A stretch of DNA of 64,000 nucleotides, from the NCBI RefSeq assembly GCF_037042905.1, contig NC_087257.1, positions 29,596,001-29,660,000 of the forward strand, in the 5' to 3' direction. The first letter of the stretch is position 1, and every line of letters begins with the position of its first letter. The notes under the pieces are model-generated. The model searched no databases and had not been told where the DNA came from. It saw only the letters and a list, made by a program, of their open reading frames with translations. Below are positions 1-11,470 of this stretch, one piece after another. The translations under genes were made by a program, and so were the position numbers. The DNA is from Lytechinus pictus (lineage: Eukaryota; Echinodermata; Echinoidea; Temnopleuroida; Toxopneustidae).

Positions 1-79
1 ATTGGGATTTGGATTTCATTCAACGCAGAGTACCCAGGTGAGGTGCAAGTTCATATTAAAGTGAATTCTGAAATCCTTG

Positions 80-362
80 ATAAATAAATACCAACATGCT
101 TATATAGCACATATCACTGCCAAATGCGTCCCTATGCGCTTCCTTGGATATTATTACCCTGGCTTTAGCCCCGCAGCCTTTTACAGCGCGGTGGCATTTC
201 AAGGAATAAATTCCTGCCAGGTACCCATTTACCTCACCTGGGTCGAGTGCAGCACAATGTGGACAAATTTCTTGCCGAAGGAAATTACGCCATGGCTGGG
301 ATTCGAACCCACGACCCTCTGTTTCAAAGTCCGAAGACTAATCCACTGGGCCACAACGCTCC
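80..362 (-). repeat. tRNA-derived SINE
   Basis: Read on the minus strand, about 290-362 is a tRNA-like head with a recognisable B-box (GGGTTCGAATCCCA, complement near 299-312). A body follows with the motif complement of CACCTGGGTCGAGTGCAGCA and a tail resembling GCTATATAAGCATGTT followed by ATTTATTTA. The same body and tail recur at 41811-42075 (+) and, as a fragment, at 42100-42226 (-), which defines a dispersed family. The clover-leaf is too degraded to be a working tRNA. The ORF across it (77-391) is incidental. Confidence 0.75.
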
Positions 363-3300
363 ACATGAATAGAGTAGAGGTGCACTTTTAATCCCCCTTG
401 ATCATGGATTAAAATATCCCCCTTCTGTATATGAATGAATGAAATAAGTTACCCTATTGCGATGGAATAGATACATGTGTACAGAGTATTTTTTATTTAA
501 AATATCACCCATGAGGCATGAGTGAATGGAGGAGGTACACTACACCAATATTGATCATAGACCCATAGAGTGAGTGTCAGGTGTAAGAGGCACATATATG
601 TACTTCTGATTACTATAGTGTACTGATCCTCTTTAAGATGTCAAGTTCAAGAGGCTTAGCCCCTCTCTACTATCATGAATGAATAGAAAAGGGGTATATC
701 CTTTACCCCCATAGGAGTGGGTCTCCTGAAAAGGGTTACTGAATGTAATAACCATTCATTGAAGAATTACCTGTTGATCCCCTACAATGTCAATTTTAAG
801 AAGCTTATCCCTTTCACTTTAATATTGATGGTGAATGATAGAGGATGTCAATATCCACTGCTTCAAGAAGAAAAAGAGGGGGGGGGGGTCTAATATCATC
901 CTGGTTCATGTACTGTAGAAGCATTCAGAGGTGGTTTTGAGTTTATTTCAGATTATTCTTGATGAGTAATGGGAAATATTCACTGGCTGACCACACAAGC
1001 TGGTAAATGCAAATGATGAGGTTAGATCATGAAAATACAAACATGAGTCTGCTAGTAATGTTCTCTGCTAGGTTATGAATACATGATGTCTTGTACATAT
1101 CAACACTACATGTACAACAGCATAACACAAACATCAGTTTTCTGAGAGAATGAACCACAATACAGGACACAAAATACACCATGGAATTTGAACATTATGT
1201 ATTACACACTGGCATAAGGAAGCTTTTTACATGTCTTCATGTACATGAAATTGACACTGGTGGTGCAATTTAAAAATCATTGTTTTTGCTATTCAATAAC
1301 CCATCCCCCAAATATCTATCATTGTTCATTTCCAATTTCTACACTGTAATTCTATATACTGCTCTTTTATTAAATCATAAAGAAATGATATTCAGCTCTG
1401 AGTCCCCATAGTATTATGATTTTATCTCTGAAAGATCAGACCTACAAACAGGAATTTTTTTTTAAAGTCATAATTTCAATTTTGATTTGGGTGTGTCTGG
1501 GTCAACATGATATTGACCAAGGAACTGGCAACTGAAATCCTACAACTTACGGGTATAGGCTATATGTTGTAGTCCTTCATAATTTAATTGAAAGGTAAAC
1601 CTTTATACTAAACAAAGAGGAAGGGGGTGGCATACTGTATTAATAAACACAGGAGTGAACCCACAATGCAGTTGAGTGCTGAAAAAAATGAAACCTTACT
1701 CATGCATCATAAAAAAATATTGAAATAAAGAACCAACACATCATTCTTTAAGTTCTGAATAATGGCATCAGAAGTGAATCTTTGTAGTCACACATCCTTG
1801 ACTCGTTACTAATCACAGTCAATTATTGTCATTATAGGTCACTTGGGAGTGATTCCATCAAAACACACAAATTTACTGGAGGCTAAACATCCAAGAATAA
1901 AGATGATTTCTACTCTTTATAATTTGTAACATGCACAGGTACATGAGTACATAAATAATGTAGAGTAAAAGTTAAAATTGAGTGAGAATAAATGTATACA
2001 TGATGCGTTGAGGTGTTATAGTCTTGATCATACAGTACAAGTAGGCAATGAAGAATCCTGAATCCAAAGTTCTACAGTGTACAATGAACCAAAAATCATG
2101 ATAAAGAAGAGGCAGTACCCTGTACTGACTCACTGGAAAGATAGCTCAATATCTCTTCCAACATGTACATACAAGTATACTGGTGAAGTATGGGAGTTGA
2201 AAGAGACAATCGATCCCCCACAATGGATTCTTTGAATACAAATGGACCCCTCAGAGTCTTCATTCATTCAGTGCCATACAATGAGGAGACAGTCAGCCTC
2301 AACAAAACATCCCTTCTTTGATCAATGCCCTTGCCTCAGTCAACCCTATTACACAAAAACACTTGGCCACTGATATCAAGTATAAACAGTCTAGGAAATA
2401 ACCCAGGAGAGTAGACAATTTTTCCCAATTACAGCCCATTTGATTTCAGATATATCCCTAAAAACCGTTATGCTAGATTTGTAAAACATTAATTAACAAA
2501 TTGTTTTGTGTGGTGGAGTGCAACCCAAAAGAGTAGCCCCCAAGTTTGAAAGAATAACCCCAAAAGAAAAGAAAAATTGTTCCTACCCTGTCTGACCTGT
2601 ATGTCACATACATGTATACCAGTATTAAAAAACACAAACATCAGAATCGGAAATGAGTAATATTTGATCTGTTACTTTATAGACTGCAGAAAATTTGTAA
2701 TTTTTGTCATGAGCTCATATAGGCTACAATATAAATAAACACATGTTACAATGTACACATGTACCTGAGCTATTACATTGCAAAAGCTCAAGATAAAATG
2801 GAAAATAAATACTACACTACAGTCAAATTTGTAATATGTGTAGCTCCCACCCAAAACCAAATAACCAGCAAAAAATAACATTATTTGCAGACTACTTCTA
2901 GCTTTTTAATACAGTTTGTAGGCCTACATGTTGTGCACACTTACGTTAACTACCCTCATTCTCACTAAATAAAATATGAGTCATAATGCACTTGATTAAA
3001 ATTGAACAATATCAATCAACCAAATACCCTCCCTGAAATTCAATTAAAATAAAACCCCAGCCTCCTTCAAAAGCTTCAATACAGCCTCATGCACCCAAGC
3101 ACTCACTTATGGCCCAATAGCGTTCATAACCATGACAACCCCTTTTCATCACCATAGCAACGGGGGAAGCTTAATTTGCCTCACTGCTATTTACACCCAG
3201 ATAGCGAACCATGATAGAAGCCATATACACTGTGTGTATTTTGTTTGTTCACTCACTGTCTGACATGAATATATAGCAGATCAAAGGGCAGTTCTTAATA

Positions 3301-3394
3301 TCTTCTCAAAGGGGATAAGTACCCTTGAACTATCTGAGACAAATACTAGTCAAATTCAAATTCCATTATGCCAGTGGTTTGTCAAAGTAAATAA
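363..3394. other. Non-coding AT-rich stretch, no gene seen
   Basis: No exon with credible splice signals and no recognisable protein was found on either strand. There is a G-run near 889-897 and scattered ACATGTACATG-like motifs that occur throughout the window. The 69-codon frame at 2672-2881 (-) has no recognisable content. Confidence 0.5.
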
Positions 3395-3977
3395 AGGGAT
3401 AATCAGGGCTGAAAATATTTGTATCTGAATAAATAGATTAAAATTCACAGAGTAAAAGGATGAAAATTTCATCAAAATTGGATAACAAATAATGAAGTTA
3501 TTGAATTCTAAACTTCAGCAATATTTTTAGTAAAAACAGTTATATGCACGTCATGAATATTCATTAGGTGGGCTCATGTCACATCCCACTTTCCTTTTTC
3601 TTATGTTATTTAATAATACTGGTTTATTTTTTATACATGTGTGAATGATATGTCTCCATTATATTGAAATAAGTTGCAGCAATGAATATCTAATGCACTT
3701 TATATCAGTTGTCAATCCAATTTTTTAGTTCTTGGTAGAAAAAAAAATGATTAAAACCTAATTTCATTTAATAAAATATAAAAGAACAAGTGGGGATATG
3801 ACATCATTAGTTTGCTCATTGAATATTCATGAAGACATGACTGGAACTGTTTCAATTGAATAATGCAAATCTTTAAAATGCCATAGCTTTGTTATTCCTT
3901 GTCAGATTTTCAGTGTTTTGTTTGTCTGATTTTTCTTTCTGTTCAAATCATATATACTTTCAGCCTGGAGTATCCCT
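3395..3977. mobile_element. Palindromic MITE, family C (degenerate copy)
   Basis: The left end (AGGGATAATCAGGGCTGAAA) and right end (complement, GCCTGGAGTATCCCT) are imperfect inverted repeats. Both arms carry the subterminal motif ATCGGAT/AAAGTTAT seen in the better copy at 44940-45539. Both copies contain an inner GAATATTCAT motif and a GTGGGGATATGACATCAT-like right arm. The expected TTAA flanks are mutated here (ATAA, TTCA), so this looks the older insertion. There is no coding capacity. Confidence 0.75.
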
Positions 3978-4104
3978 TCAAGCAAGAAAGTTACATTACA
4001 TAAAGAGCAGAATTAGCAAATTATTTTAAATCTGGGATAAAGAGGAGGTGATGTTGCATTGAACCTCAATATCAACATTTGACAAAATACAATCTAGATA
4101 ACAA

Positions 4105-4255
4105 CAATTCAAATTCTATGATTCATTCCAAATAAATTCAATTCAATACAATAAAATACAACACAATTCAATTGAATTTAAATACATGTATTCCAATTCA
4201 ATCTAATCAAATGCAATTCAATATAATTCAACTTCAATTCAATCCAATGATATTT
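4105..4255. repeat. Low-complexity AATTC-type repeat
   Basis: A degenerate run of ATTCAATTCAA-like pentamer units, with interruptions. No function is suggested. Confidence 0.7.
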
Positions 4256-4820
4256 TTGATCCATTTCAACAGATAAAAAAAAAAAAAAAACTAGATTATA
4301 CTGTAGGCCTGCCTAGGGTATGTAAATGTATTGTAGATCAAATTAGGTTGGGAGCCCTGAAACTTTTTCTTTCTTTTTTTATTACTCTTTCAATTAACAG
4401 GTCATCATTGTCATTTTACTATTTTTTGTTTTGCAGAGTATTGTGAGTGTTCGAATTTGACGCTATGGGCTTTGATGATGTCTCTAGAGTCTACAGAAAA
4501 TCATACATGTAGGAAGGACCAAACATCATTGAGGCACAGACTGAGGCAAGCAGGCATACACTCAACATAGCCAAGTATTGAACCTGAAGGGAGAGATGTG
4601 TTGATGACAGTCAGGTCATGAGACATCTCATATTACACAGGACTTCACAGTATGAGGGCATGGTACAAGCCTTACATTCCCAAGATCATTATCCAAAGAA
4701 GACTTGTGAGGTATTCACAGAACAGATCCAATGTCATCATGGATTAAATATAGAAGACCACATATGAACATTGTTGTGTGTCTTGCTTTATAGGCCTATA
4801 TCTTTCAATGCAGATTTGTC

Positions 4821-5331
4821 CCCGGGGGGGGCACTCGACCAAAAAAGTGGTAGGGGTGTGCCGCGGGCGAGACAAAAAACGGGGGCCTTGGAGCGGGCTA
4901 AATGTAAAAAGGAGGGTCCTCGGAACGGGCTTCGGAACTACAAATGTTTGTGAAAACGGGGGTCCTTGGAACGGGTCGCCTGTGTGCGAGTGCGTATGCA
5001 TCCCTATGGAACGTACATGCGGCTAGCCCGGCGGCACGACTAACGTGCGCGCTAGCGCAGAGACGATGGTCGGACAGCGAGCTGCGGCCGGTTTTCACCA
5101 AAATTGCTACCGGAACGGCGTAACGGAAAATATGCGAAGCCCTGGAGCGGATTTTTTTCTTCTTTTTTTCTCGAGAAGAAGAAAATGCTATGCTCTGGAG
5201 CGGCTTTCTTTGTTCTTTTTCTCAATAAGACAAAAATGCTATGCCTCGGAACGGAAATTTGAGTGTAAAAATGGGGGTCCCCTCCGCGGCACATACCCAC
5301 TATGCATTATATGTTGAGTGCCCCCCCCGGG
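4821..5331. mobile_element. Non-autonomous TIR element with 8-bp duplication
   Basis: The 511-bp element begins CCCGGGGGGGGCACTC and ends with its exact complement GAGTGCCCCCCCCGGG. It is flanked on both sides by GATTTGTC (4813-4820 and 5332-5339), a perfect 8-bp target duplication. The interior is GC-rich relative to the surroundings and repeats a degenerate phrase, GG(T/C)CCTTGGAACGGG or GCCTTGGAGCGGGC. The reading frames here (for example 4778-5026 and 5045-5317) follow from the high GC and have no recognisable product. The 8-bp duplication fits hAT-type insertion, but the ends lack the usual CA(G) start, so the superfamily is uncertain. Confidence 0.85.
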
Positions 5332-5339
5332 GATTTGTC

Positions 5340-7487
5340 CAGAGATGATCATATGGACTAAAAAATACATGGTAGGACTTAACAATTGATGTAAAATCAA
5401 TATTACGTTTTACAAGGCCCGAATCAAACCAGGAATATATTGCACCCTACATACATGTATGTACATGTAGGGTCCTAATCAAACTGGGGTATTGTCATCC
5501 TTGATCTACATTATATAATCACTATCAGACATGGACTTTGGCAAAATCACTGTATCAAGCCTTCCAAGTAATTTTCAATATACATGTAGGCCTACATATA
5601 CATGTACATGAATGTAAACTATAAATGTGTTAATGTTCAGTTCTCAAATCACCTCGAGCCTTAAACTTTGTTGTTGTTGAGGTATTTTTGTTTTAATATA
5701 GTTCAGATAAGAGGAGGTACATGTACATGCACCCACTTTATATAACCTTGACATTCATAAAACTTGATTAAACGTTCATTTCATTTTTCATGAATTCTGA
5801 AGTGAACCACAAAATAAATAAAATTATGAATAAAAACAACAACACCTGAACAAAGACCCCCATATAATGATAGGACAAAAAACTCACAATATTTTAAAGG
5901 AAATTCAGAGGTGAATTTGTTATATATCAAAATAACTAATAGCCATCAATATTATTAATAAAAGCTATGAAGACAACAATGTATAGCAGACAATCCTCAC
6001 ACTCAAAGTGGTTAGCCCCCCACTGAGCATCAATGACCTCAACCAGAGGGTCAAAGAAAAGAGGGGATGACTGCACCCTTTTATCACAAGGCTGAATTAT
6101 TAAATCCGTTTAGACTACAACCAAATATTCGCCGAGAAATATACATGTACACTGATATACGGTATATCAACTTAGACATAAACATGGCCTATGGGCAGTT
6201 ATTAAAACTTCAGATACTGTCAAGCAAAATTATTGTAGCAAGACATAAGGTAAAAAAAAGAAATAAGGAATAGAGTGATCAGTATTGAACATAATGAACA
6301 TCCATAACACCTCCCTAAAGCACTGTTGATCTGGCTCGATCGCAATAAACACAGATTCGAGAAGAAAAAATCTATTAAAATAACAATCAAACAGAAAATA
6401 ATATAATACTAAAGTGTTTCAATGAGATTAAAAAAGAAGATACTGTACATGTGCATGACATGTGTCCATTTTTTTTGGCACCCAAATGCTCTTCACAGAC
6501 TTTTTGAGTAGAAATGTAGGGCAAAATTTAACAAACATGTGTAACTGAAACAGGCCATGCAGAACAAATGCAAAACATCAAGACTTTCAGCTCTCTTAAA
6601 ACGGGAAAGTTCCCCTTTTAATATAGAAAAATTAACAAGTAAAAAGCTGGGAAGTTTCACAGAATCATACAAAGAATCATAAAATAATAGGCCTATTCAA
6701 AATGTTGCTAATTTATCACAAAAAGTTATCTGAAAGAGTCAATGATATCACTCGCTCACTATGCTTTCTTTTTTCATTTCCTCTTTTTTTCTTTTTACAG
6801 ATTCGGTATATAAATAAGGAGACCCTTCATATAATCACAATACCCAGTAGGTTGCACAAATTGAAGTTTCACATGATCAGGGAGAAATAAAACTTTGTTC
6901 ACCATACTTATACAGAAGAAAAAGTTTAAGTCTGAATGGGATGGCAGAATAGTGTAAATATGCAAGGGTCAAGAAAGGTCACATTCATATCTGGGTCAAA
7001 ATGGTCTCATTCTCAAGGGGAGGTGAATCAATCTTTAGAAGCACACTTTAAGACAAAAGTGGTTTTACCTGTACCCTATTAAAATGGACTTTCTACTTCT
7101 CTTTTCCTTCTCTCGCTCTCTTAATTCATAGTCTGGTCTGAACAAGTTTTTCCTTTTCTTTTTCATCTCATCCCCCCCCCCCCCTCTCTCTCTTTAATTT
7201 CAAAATATTATCATGCCAGACACCAAATACATGTATTACCATTTTATTTCAACTTTCAAGAATAATGAAAATCAAGAATGATAACATATTATTGCTCCAG
7301 GATATGGGTGGTTGAACTAACCCACTGTATTCTCATATTTAACTTAGTTTTTGGTGAATCTAAAGTCATGCTGTTCAGATTTTCTTGAAACAGATGCAAA
7401 GTATGACAAACTATGCAGAAGTTTTGCCAAATATTTTCAAAAATTAGACCTAGCTAGGATGGGAGGGGGGGGGGGGGTTAGGGGAGC
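5340..7487. other. Non-coding stretch, no gene seen
   Basis: AT-rich sequence with ACATGTACATG motifs (5450-5620), a C-run near 7173-7184 and a G-run near 7464-7477. No supported gene or complete element was found. Confidence 0.5.
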
Positions 7488-7989
7488 AGTCAAATATATT
7501 GCGGTACACATGCGTGACCAAAAAACTGTGTTTAAAGGGGTGTTATTTTCAGTTTTGGATGCGGGCCGGACTTGCACTAGTTAAGGGTATCAAAAACATA
7601 GATTAAAAAAAAAGGTTTTGAAAGACTGGTCAAACGTACTATTAAGGGTATTTTTTTCCATGAAGCTTTTTTTTAATAAAGACTAGCCAAACGTTTTTAG
7701 GGTGTGTTTTTTCCTTATCATTTCTGAAAAGTGTTCGGGTTCTTCCCAATTGTAAGCAACGACCCTGAGAACGGGCCTGGGAAATGGGAAAACGGTTATT
7801 AGCAAGTAGACAAAACTTTCTTTAGGGGTCATATTCTGGCGACAACTTGTTTAAGGGCCAAAGTGTGTAAATGAAGCCCGCAAAAAACTTGTTTAGGGGG
7901 ATATTTTGCACACAGAGAAAAACTTGTTTAGGGGGTGTTTAGAATTAGAAATAATTTGGTCACGCATGTGGACAGCAATACATTTGACT
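7488..7989. mobile_element. TIR element with internal ACTTGTTTAGGG units
   Basis: Ends are inverted repeats: AGTCAAATATATTGCGGTAC at the left and the complement-type GACAGCAATACATTTGACT at the right, each next to a match to ACACATGCGTGACCA. Inside, AACTTGTTTAGGG or AACTTGTTTAAGGG recurs several times (about 7848-7935). A second, longer copy with the same ends lies at 36168-37260. No target duplication was identified. Confidence 0.75.
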
Positions 7990-8965
7990 AATGGATACAG
8001 TATAGTAGTCACAGAAAAAAAACTTGAAGAAAGAAAGAAGATGCAGAGGGGAAAATAAGTCTTCTATACTTTGCCCAACATCAAGGTAAATCAAGGTAAA
8101 TTTAAATTACTTCACAAAACTGGAACCACTTCCATGATTATGGTACCATGATGATTAACAGTTAGACAGGAATAACCATCGTTTCTGGGGATTTATTTTA
8201 CAATTTCTGACTGACGGTGGAGCCCACGAGTTCAGCGGAACTAAAAAAAAAGAGACTGAAGCTTAATTGGCATGATTGGTCTACATGATGATGATGACTT
8301 CAGTAAACATCCTACAATTCATTCCCATGTCCGTTATTCTAAACAAAATAACCACTCACTAGACCCTACAAGAATTTGTGAAATTCACCACAGCCACAGG
8401 CCAGGCTCAGCATACTCAAAAGTTCTGGCATTCAAATCAAACACGCACACACCGGGTTTAATACGTTCAGAATTTATTCAGAGCAAAGTACAAATTGTCA
8501 ATGCGACCAGGGAAACGTTTACCGTAACCATACATACCGTAAACAATTTCCTCAGATCAGAAAAGGAAGCCGGTTTTCCGCAAGATGCGTAGATCACACG
8601 GCGGCAAACAAACTGTACCAGTGTTAGGTTATAATTTCCGGGCTACGGGGTCTATTAATTATGAAGTTAAAAAAAGATGACACTTGTGTCGTGACAAGTC
8701 GAAGATCTCGCTTACGCTGGGTCCGGACCTAGTCTTAGGTCATTGTTTTGAATTGGGTGACTGACATAGATTGTGGAGTCCGATTTGTGTACCGCGTATT
8801 CTCGATCATGGAGTTCTCGCTCGACGACGACACGACGGCGACTAGATATTTTTATGTACGATCATGTTGAAACTTAGTCGCATGAGGGCGCTCGACTAGT
8901 TGCTTCAAGGTGGTGAAGGGGTTGCTTAAAGTTGCATAGTTGTACAAAAAAGATGGAGAAAAGAA
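7990..8965. other. Non-coding stretch with a CpG-rich part
   Basis: About 8580-8860 is visibly richer in CpG than its surroundings (CGGCGGC, GACGACGACACGACGGCGAC) and could be a promoter or first exon, but no splice-supported coding exon could be assigned. The 106-codon frame at 8272-8592 (+) has no recognisable domain and is not called as a gene. Confidence 0.35.
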
Positions 8966-8973
8966 CTCCGACC

Positions 8974-9160
8974 AAGGAGCGGATCCAGGATTTTCCAAAG
9001 GGGGGGGGGGGGGGGCACATTGTCCCGAGGAAAATTTGACAAGAAAAAAAAAGGTCTTCACTTAAAAAAAGAGGGGGGGGGCACACTTCTGTTTTAATAA
9101 TTGTGCTTCTCAAAAGGGATGGGGGCACGGGCCGGCTTTGCCCCCCTGGATCCGCCAGTG
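8974..9160. mobile_element. Short hAT-like MITE with G-runs
   Basis: The 187-bp element has ends AAGGAGCGGATCCAGG and CCTGGATCCGCCAGTG, inverted repeats of the CAGTGGCGGATCCAGG type. Flanks are CTCCGACC (8966-8973) and CTCCGTCC (9161-9168), an 8-bp duplication with one mismatch, as expected of hAT. The interior is mostly poly-G and poly-A blocks. Confidence 0.8.
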
Positions 9161-9199
9161 CTCCGTCCTTTAACGTTAATCACCTTTTTTTACTAGAGA

Positions 9200-10154
9200 C
9201 AGGGGCGACAGAGTGAAGTTGAAAATGGGGGGGGGGGCATCTTAATACAAAGAAAAAATTACTTATTTACAGTGGCGTTATGGGGCAAAAATTTTGAGGG
9301 GGCTAAATATGTCATATCACATAAACTTATAAGCTGCAAGCGAGTGAAGCGAGCGAGCACATATATTGACATTTTTATGACGAAAATTAAATTCTGTGAT
9401 AGATTTTGACAAAATAATATTCAAAAAATAATTTCACATTTCACCCTTCTCTCTTTCTTTTTCTCTTTTTTTTCTTGGTCGTGAACAATTTGGGGAGGGG
9501 GTAAAAGCCCCCCTCCCTCTGTATTTTCTCTTCTCACATCATACTCATGAACAGATGAAGGTTAAGGCACGTAGGATTATCCTTACCAGTTTTGTAGTAA
9601 CATACTGTATAAAAATGAGAATTGTTTTCTTGTTTCAAAGGGGCACTCGTTAACACGTAAAATGGGTCCTTCTATACGTGAAAGGGGCACAGAACACGTT
9701 CGTGTGGGGCACTTTTCTGGGTAAAAAGAGGGACTGATTCGAAAAAGGTTACAACAAGGCAAGGGGGACTTGCTCACACATAAAACGGGTCCTTCTCAGG
9801 TGAAAGGGGCACAGAACACGTTCGTGAGGGGGCATTTTCAGGTAAAAAATTGGCAAAGATTCGAGAAATGGCACTTTCCAACACCGTAAATTGGGTCCTT
9901 CTCAGGTGAAAGGGACACAGAACACGTTCGTGAGGGGCACCTTTCTTGGGTAAAAGGGACACTGATTCGAAAAAGGGCACTTGCTCACACATAATACGGG
10001 TCCTCCCCAGGTGATAGGGGCACAGTACACCCGTACATGTTCGTGAGGGGGCATTTTTCTTGCGTAAAAAGGGCACCTTTTCAGTGATTCAAAAAGTGGG
10101 GGGGGGGGGGGGGAGGGGCCACTGTGCCCCCGGCCCCCAGGATCGCCGCCCATG
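9200..10154. mobile_element. hAT-like element carrying a tandem array
   Basis: The left end CAGGGGCGACAG and right end GGATCGCCGCCCATG are imperfect inverted repeats. They are flanked by ACTAGAGA (9192-9199) and ACTAGACA (10155-10162), 7 of 8 matching. The interior holds a second TIR-like start, CAGTGGCGTTATGGGG, near 9271 (possibly a nested end), a GCGAGTGAAGCGAGCGAGC phrase near 9339-9357, and the four-unit array at about 9640-10095. There is no transposase. The outer boundary is less certain than for the other hAT-like copies because one duplication base differs and the TIRs are short. Confidence 0.55.
9640..10095. repeat. Tandem array, about 105-123 bp units, four copies
   Basis: The phrase GGGTCCTTCTCAGGTGAAAG or a close variant starts near 9664, 9787, 9893 and 9998, giving periods of 123, 106 and 105 bases. 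Each unit also has GAACACGTTCGTGAGGGGC, GGGTAAAA and GATTCGAAAAA. The minus-strand frames here (9583-9777, 9774-10076, 9902-10153) are repeated translations of the unit, not genes. Confidence 0.85.
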
Positions 10155-10162
10155 ACTAGACA

Positions 10163-11365
10163 TTCGGGTCATTTGTGAATAGATTCTATTCTTTCTCTCT
10201 CTCTCTGTTCTCATTCCTCCGCTTGGTTCGGATCTCGTCGGGTCTAACCCGTATGTGAAGTAAATCATTTTGAACAAAATTCATTGTATCCATTTACAAG
10301 TATGACCAAGGAATTCAATTTAGTCAATGTCCTTAGCATTTTTTTTACTAGACCAGGTGTGGTGTATATATCCTTCCACATTTGAGTGCAGAATTATGGA
10401 GCATACATTATTACCCACATTTTCAAGAAATAATTAAGAATTTTTAAAGCAGTAATTTTTTGTTGATTTTAGTATTACTACATGTATCTATAAGAAGTGA
10501 AAAAAAAAACATATACACGGACAAAATTAATATTTGAACTGGGGCTTTATATTGTCTGAAATAATTGCTGGAAACGTCAAAGGTAATAAGATCTGTCTCT
10601 GAAGTTAATACTTGAAATCAGTGAGCCAAAGCAAGATTCTTTACAAGATTCGTTTCCACCTAATGAGGATGATTTCCGTACACCTTTGAGTTAAATCAGA
10701 TTGAATTTATTTTTACAAGTCGGAGTAATTACCGGTGCCTCATGCATGCTGTTATTATGATTTCTCCTCTTTTCTTTGCTCACTAATGATTCATATTTCA
10801 TAGTTCTTGGACCAGATGATAAAACAAAGTATACCCCCCCCCCTTCTTTCCCTGACAAGCCTGAGGCATCACTAAAATCCGAAGGGGTGCCAAAAAAACC
10901 CTACCCCCATCATTTACACCAAAGTGTGTAATGAATTTCATAATCAAGAAAAATATATCCCAAAATTGTTTGTATATATATATATTTTTTTTTTTTGGGG
11001 GGGGATAGGGGGTAGGCCTACATGTTTTCCTGTATTTATTTTTACACTTAAACCCGGCGTCCTGTCAAGTTTACATGTAGACTTTGACCAGTTATATACA
11101 ATAATAGCTGGAGTAAATGTAATCGCAATCAAGAAATTCGATACTCTTTAGGGTCATTATGATTCACATTCAACGAGGACGAAATAATTGAGATCATATT
11201 TAATTTATTACTCTCAGGTTTTGAGTGCCGCTCTTATGACCGTTTCACATGATCAATATTCTCAATATCAATTTTCGCTTATTAAGTCTGGGAGAAGGTA
11301 TATTGCTTCCATTTCAGATCAGAACATTTCAATAGAGGGAAATAGTTTGATTGAAAACACACTTT
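10163..11365. other. Upstream region of the GPCR gene, no gene seen
   Basis: AT-rich non-coding sequence with a TATATATAT/poly-T/poly-G block near 10975-11005. No exon that splices to the GPCR frame was recognised. Confidence 0.4.
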
Positions 11366-11368
11366 TCT

Positions 11369-11376
11369 TATATAAA
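11369..11376 (+). promoter_or_regulatory. TATA box for the GPCR gene
   Basis: TATATAAA lies about 85 bases before the GPCR ATG. A start site about 30 bases downstream (near 11400) would give a 5' leader of roughly 60 bases, which suits a single-exon gene. This rests on position and motif only. Confidence 0.45.
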
Positions 11377-11425
11377 TCTCATACGGGAAATTTTATCGTG
11401 GTCTTATAAAAATCGTATATGTTAC

Positions 11426-11470
11426 ATGACTGCGAATCTTGAATACTTCTTATTTGACGATGAGTGCTGA
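11426..11470 (+). promoter_or_regulatory. Upstream ORF overlapping the GPCR start
   Basis: An ATG at 11426 in a weak context (T at -3) opens a 14-codon frame ending TGA at 11468-11470, in a different frame and overlapping the GPCR ATG at 11460, which has A at -3. If the leader is transcribed, most ribosomes would have to scan past the first ATG, so this could damp translation. It would be irrelevant if transcription starts after 11428. Confidence 0.4.

Noticed and set aside
18-34. CAACGCAGAGTAC resembles part of a common cDNA adaptor
   Set aside because: It continues into CCCAGGTGAGG, which fits SINE-like genomic sequence nearby, and only 13 bases match. Treated as chance.
290-362. tRNA-like sequence with B-box on the minus strand
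   Set aside because: The stems do not pair well and the same head occurs attached to a SINE body and tail, so it is a SINE, not a tRNA gene.
4430-4520. Possible exon after TTTTGTTTTGCAG with a short MGFDDVSRV frame
   Set aside because: A good acceptor-like motif, but there is no donor partner, no recognisable protein and a stop after 15 codons.
8272-8592. 106-codon open frame
   Set aside because: No recognisable domain, ordinary composition, no splice or promoter support.
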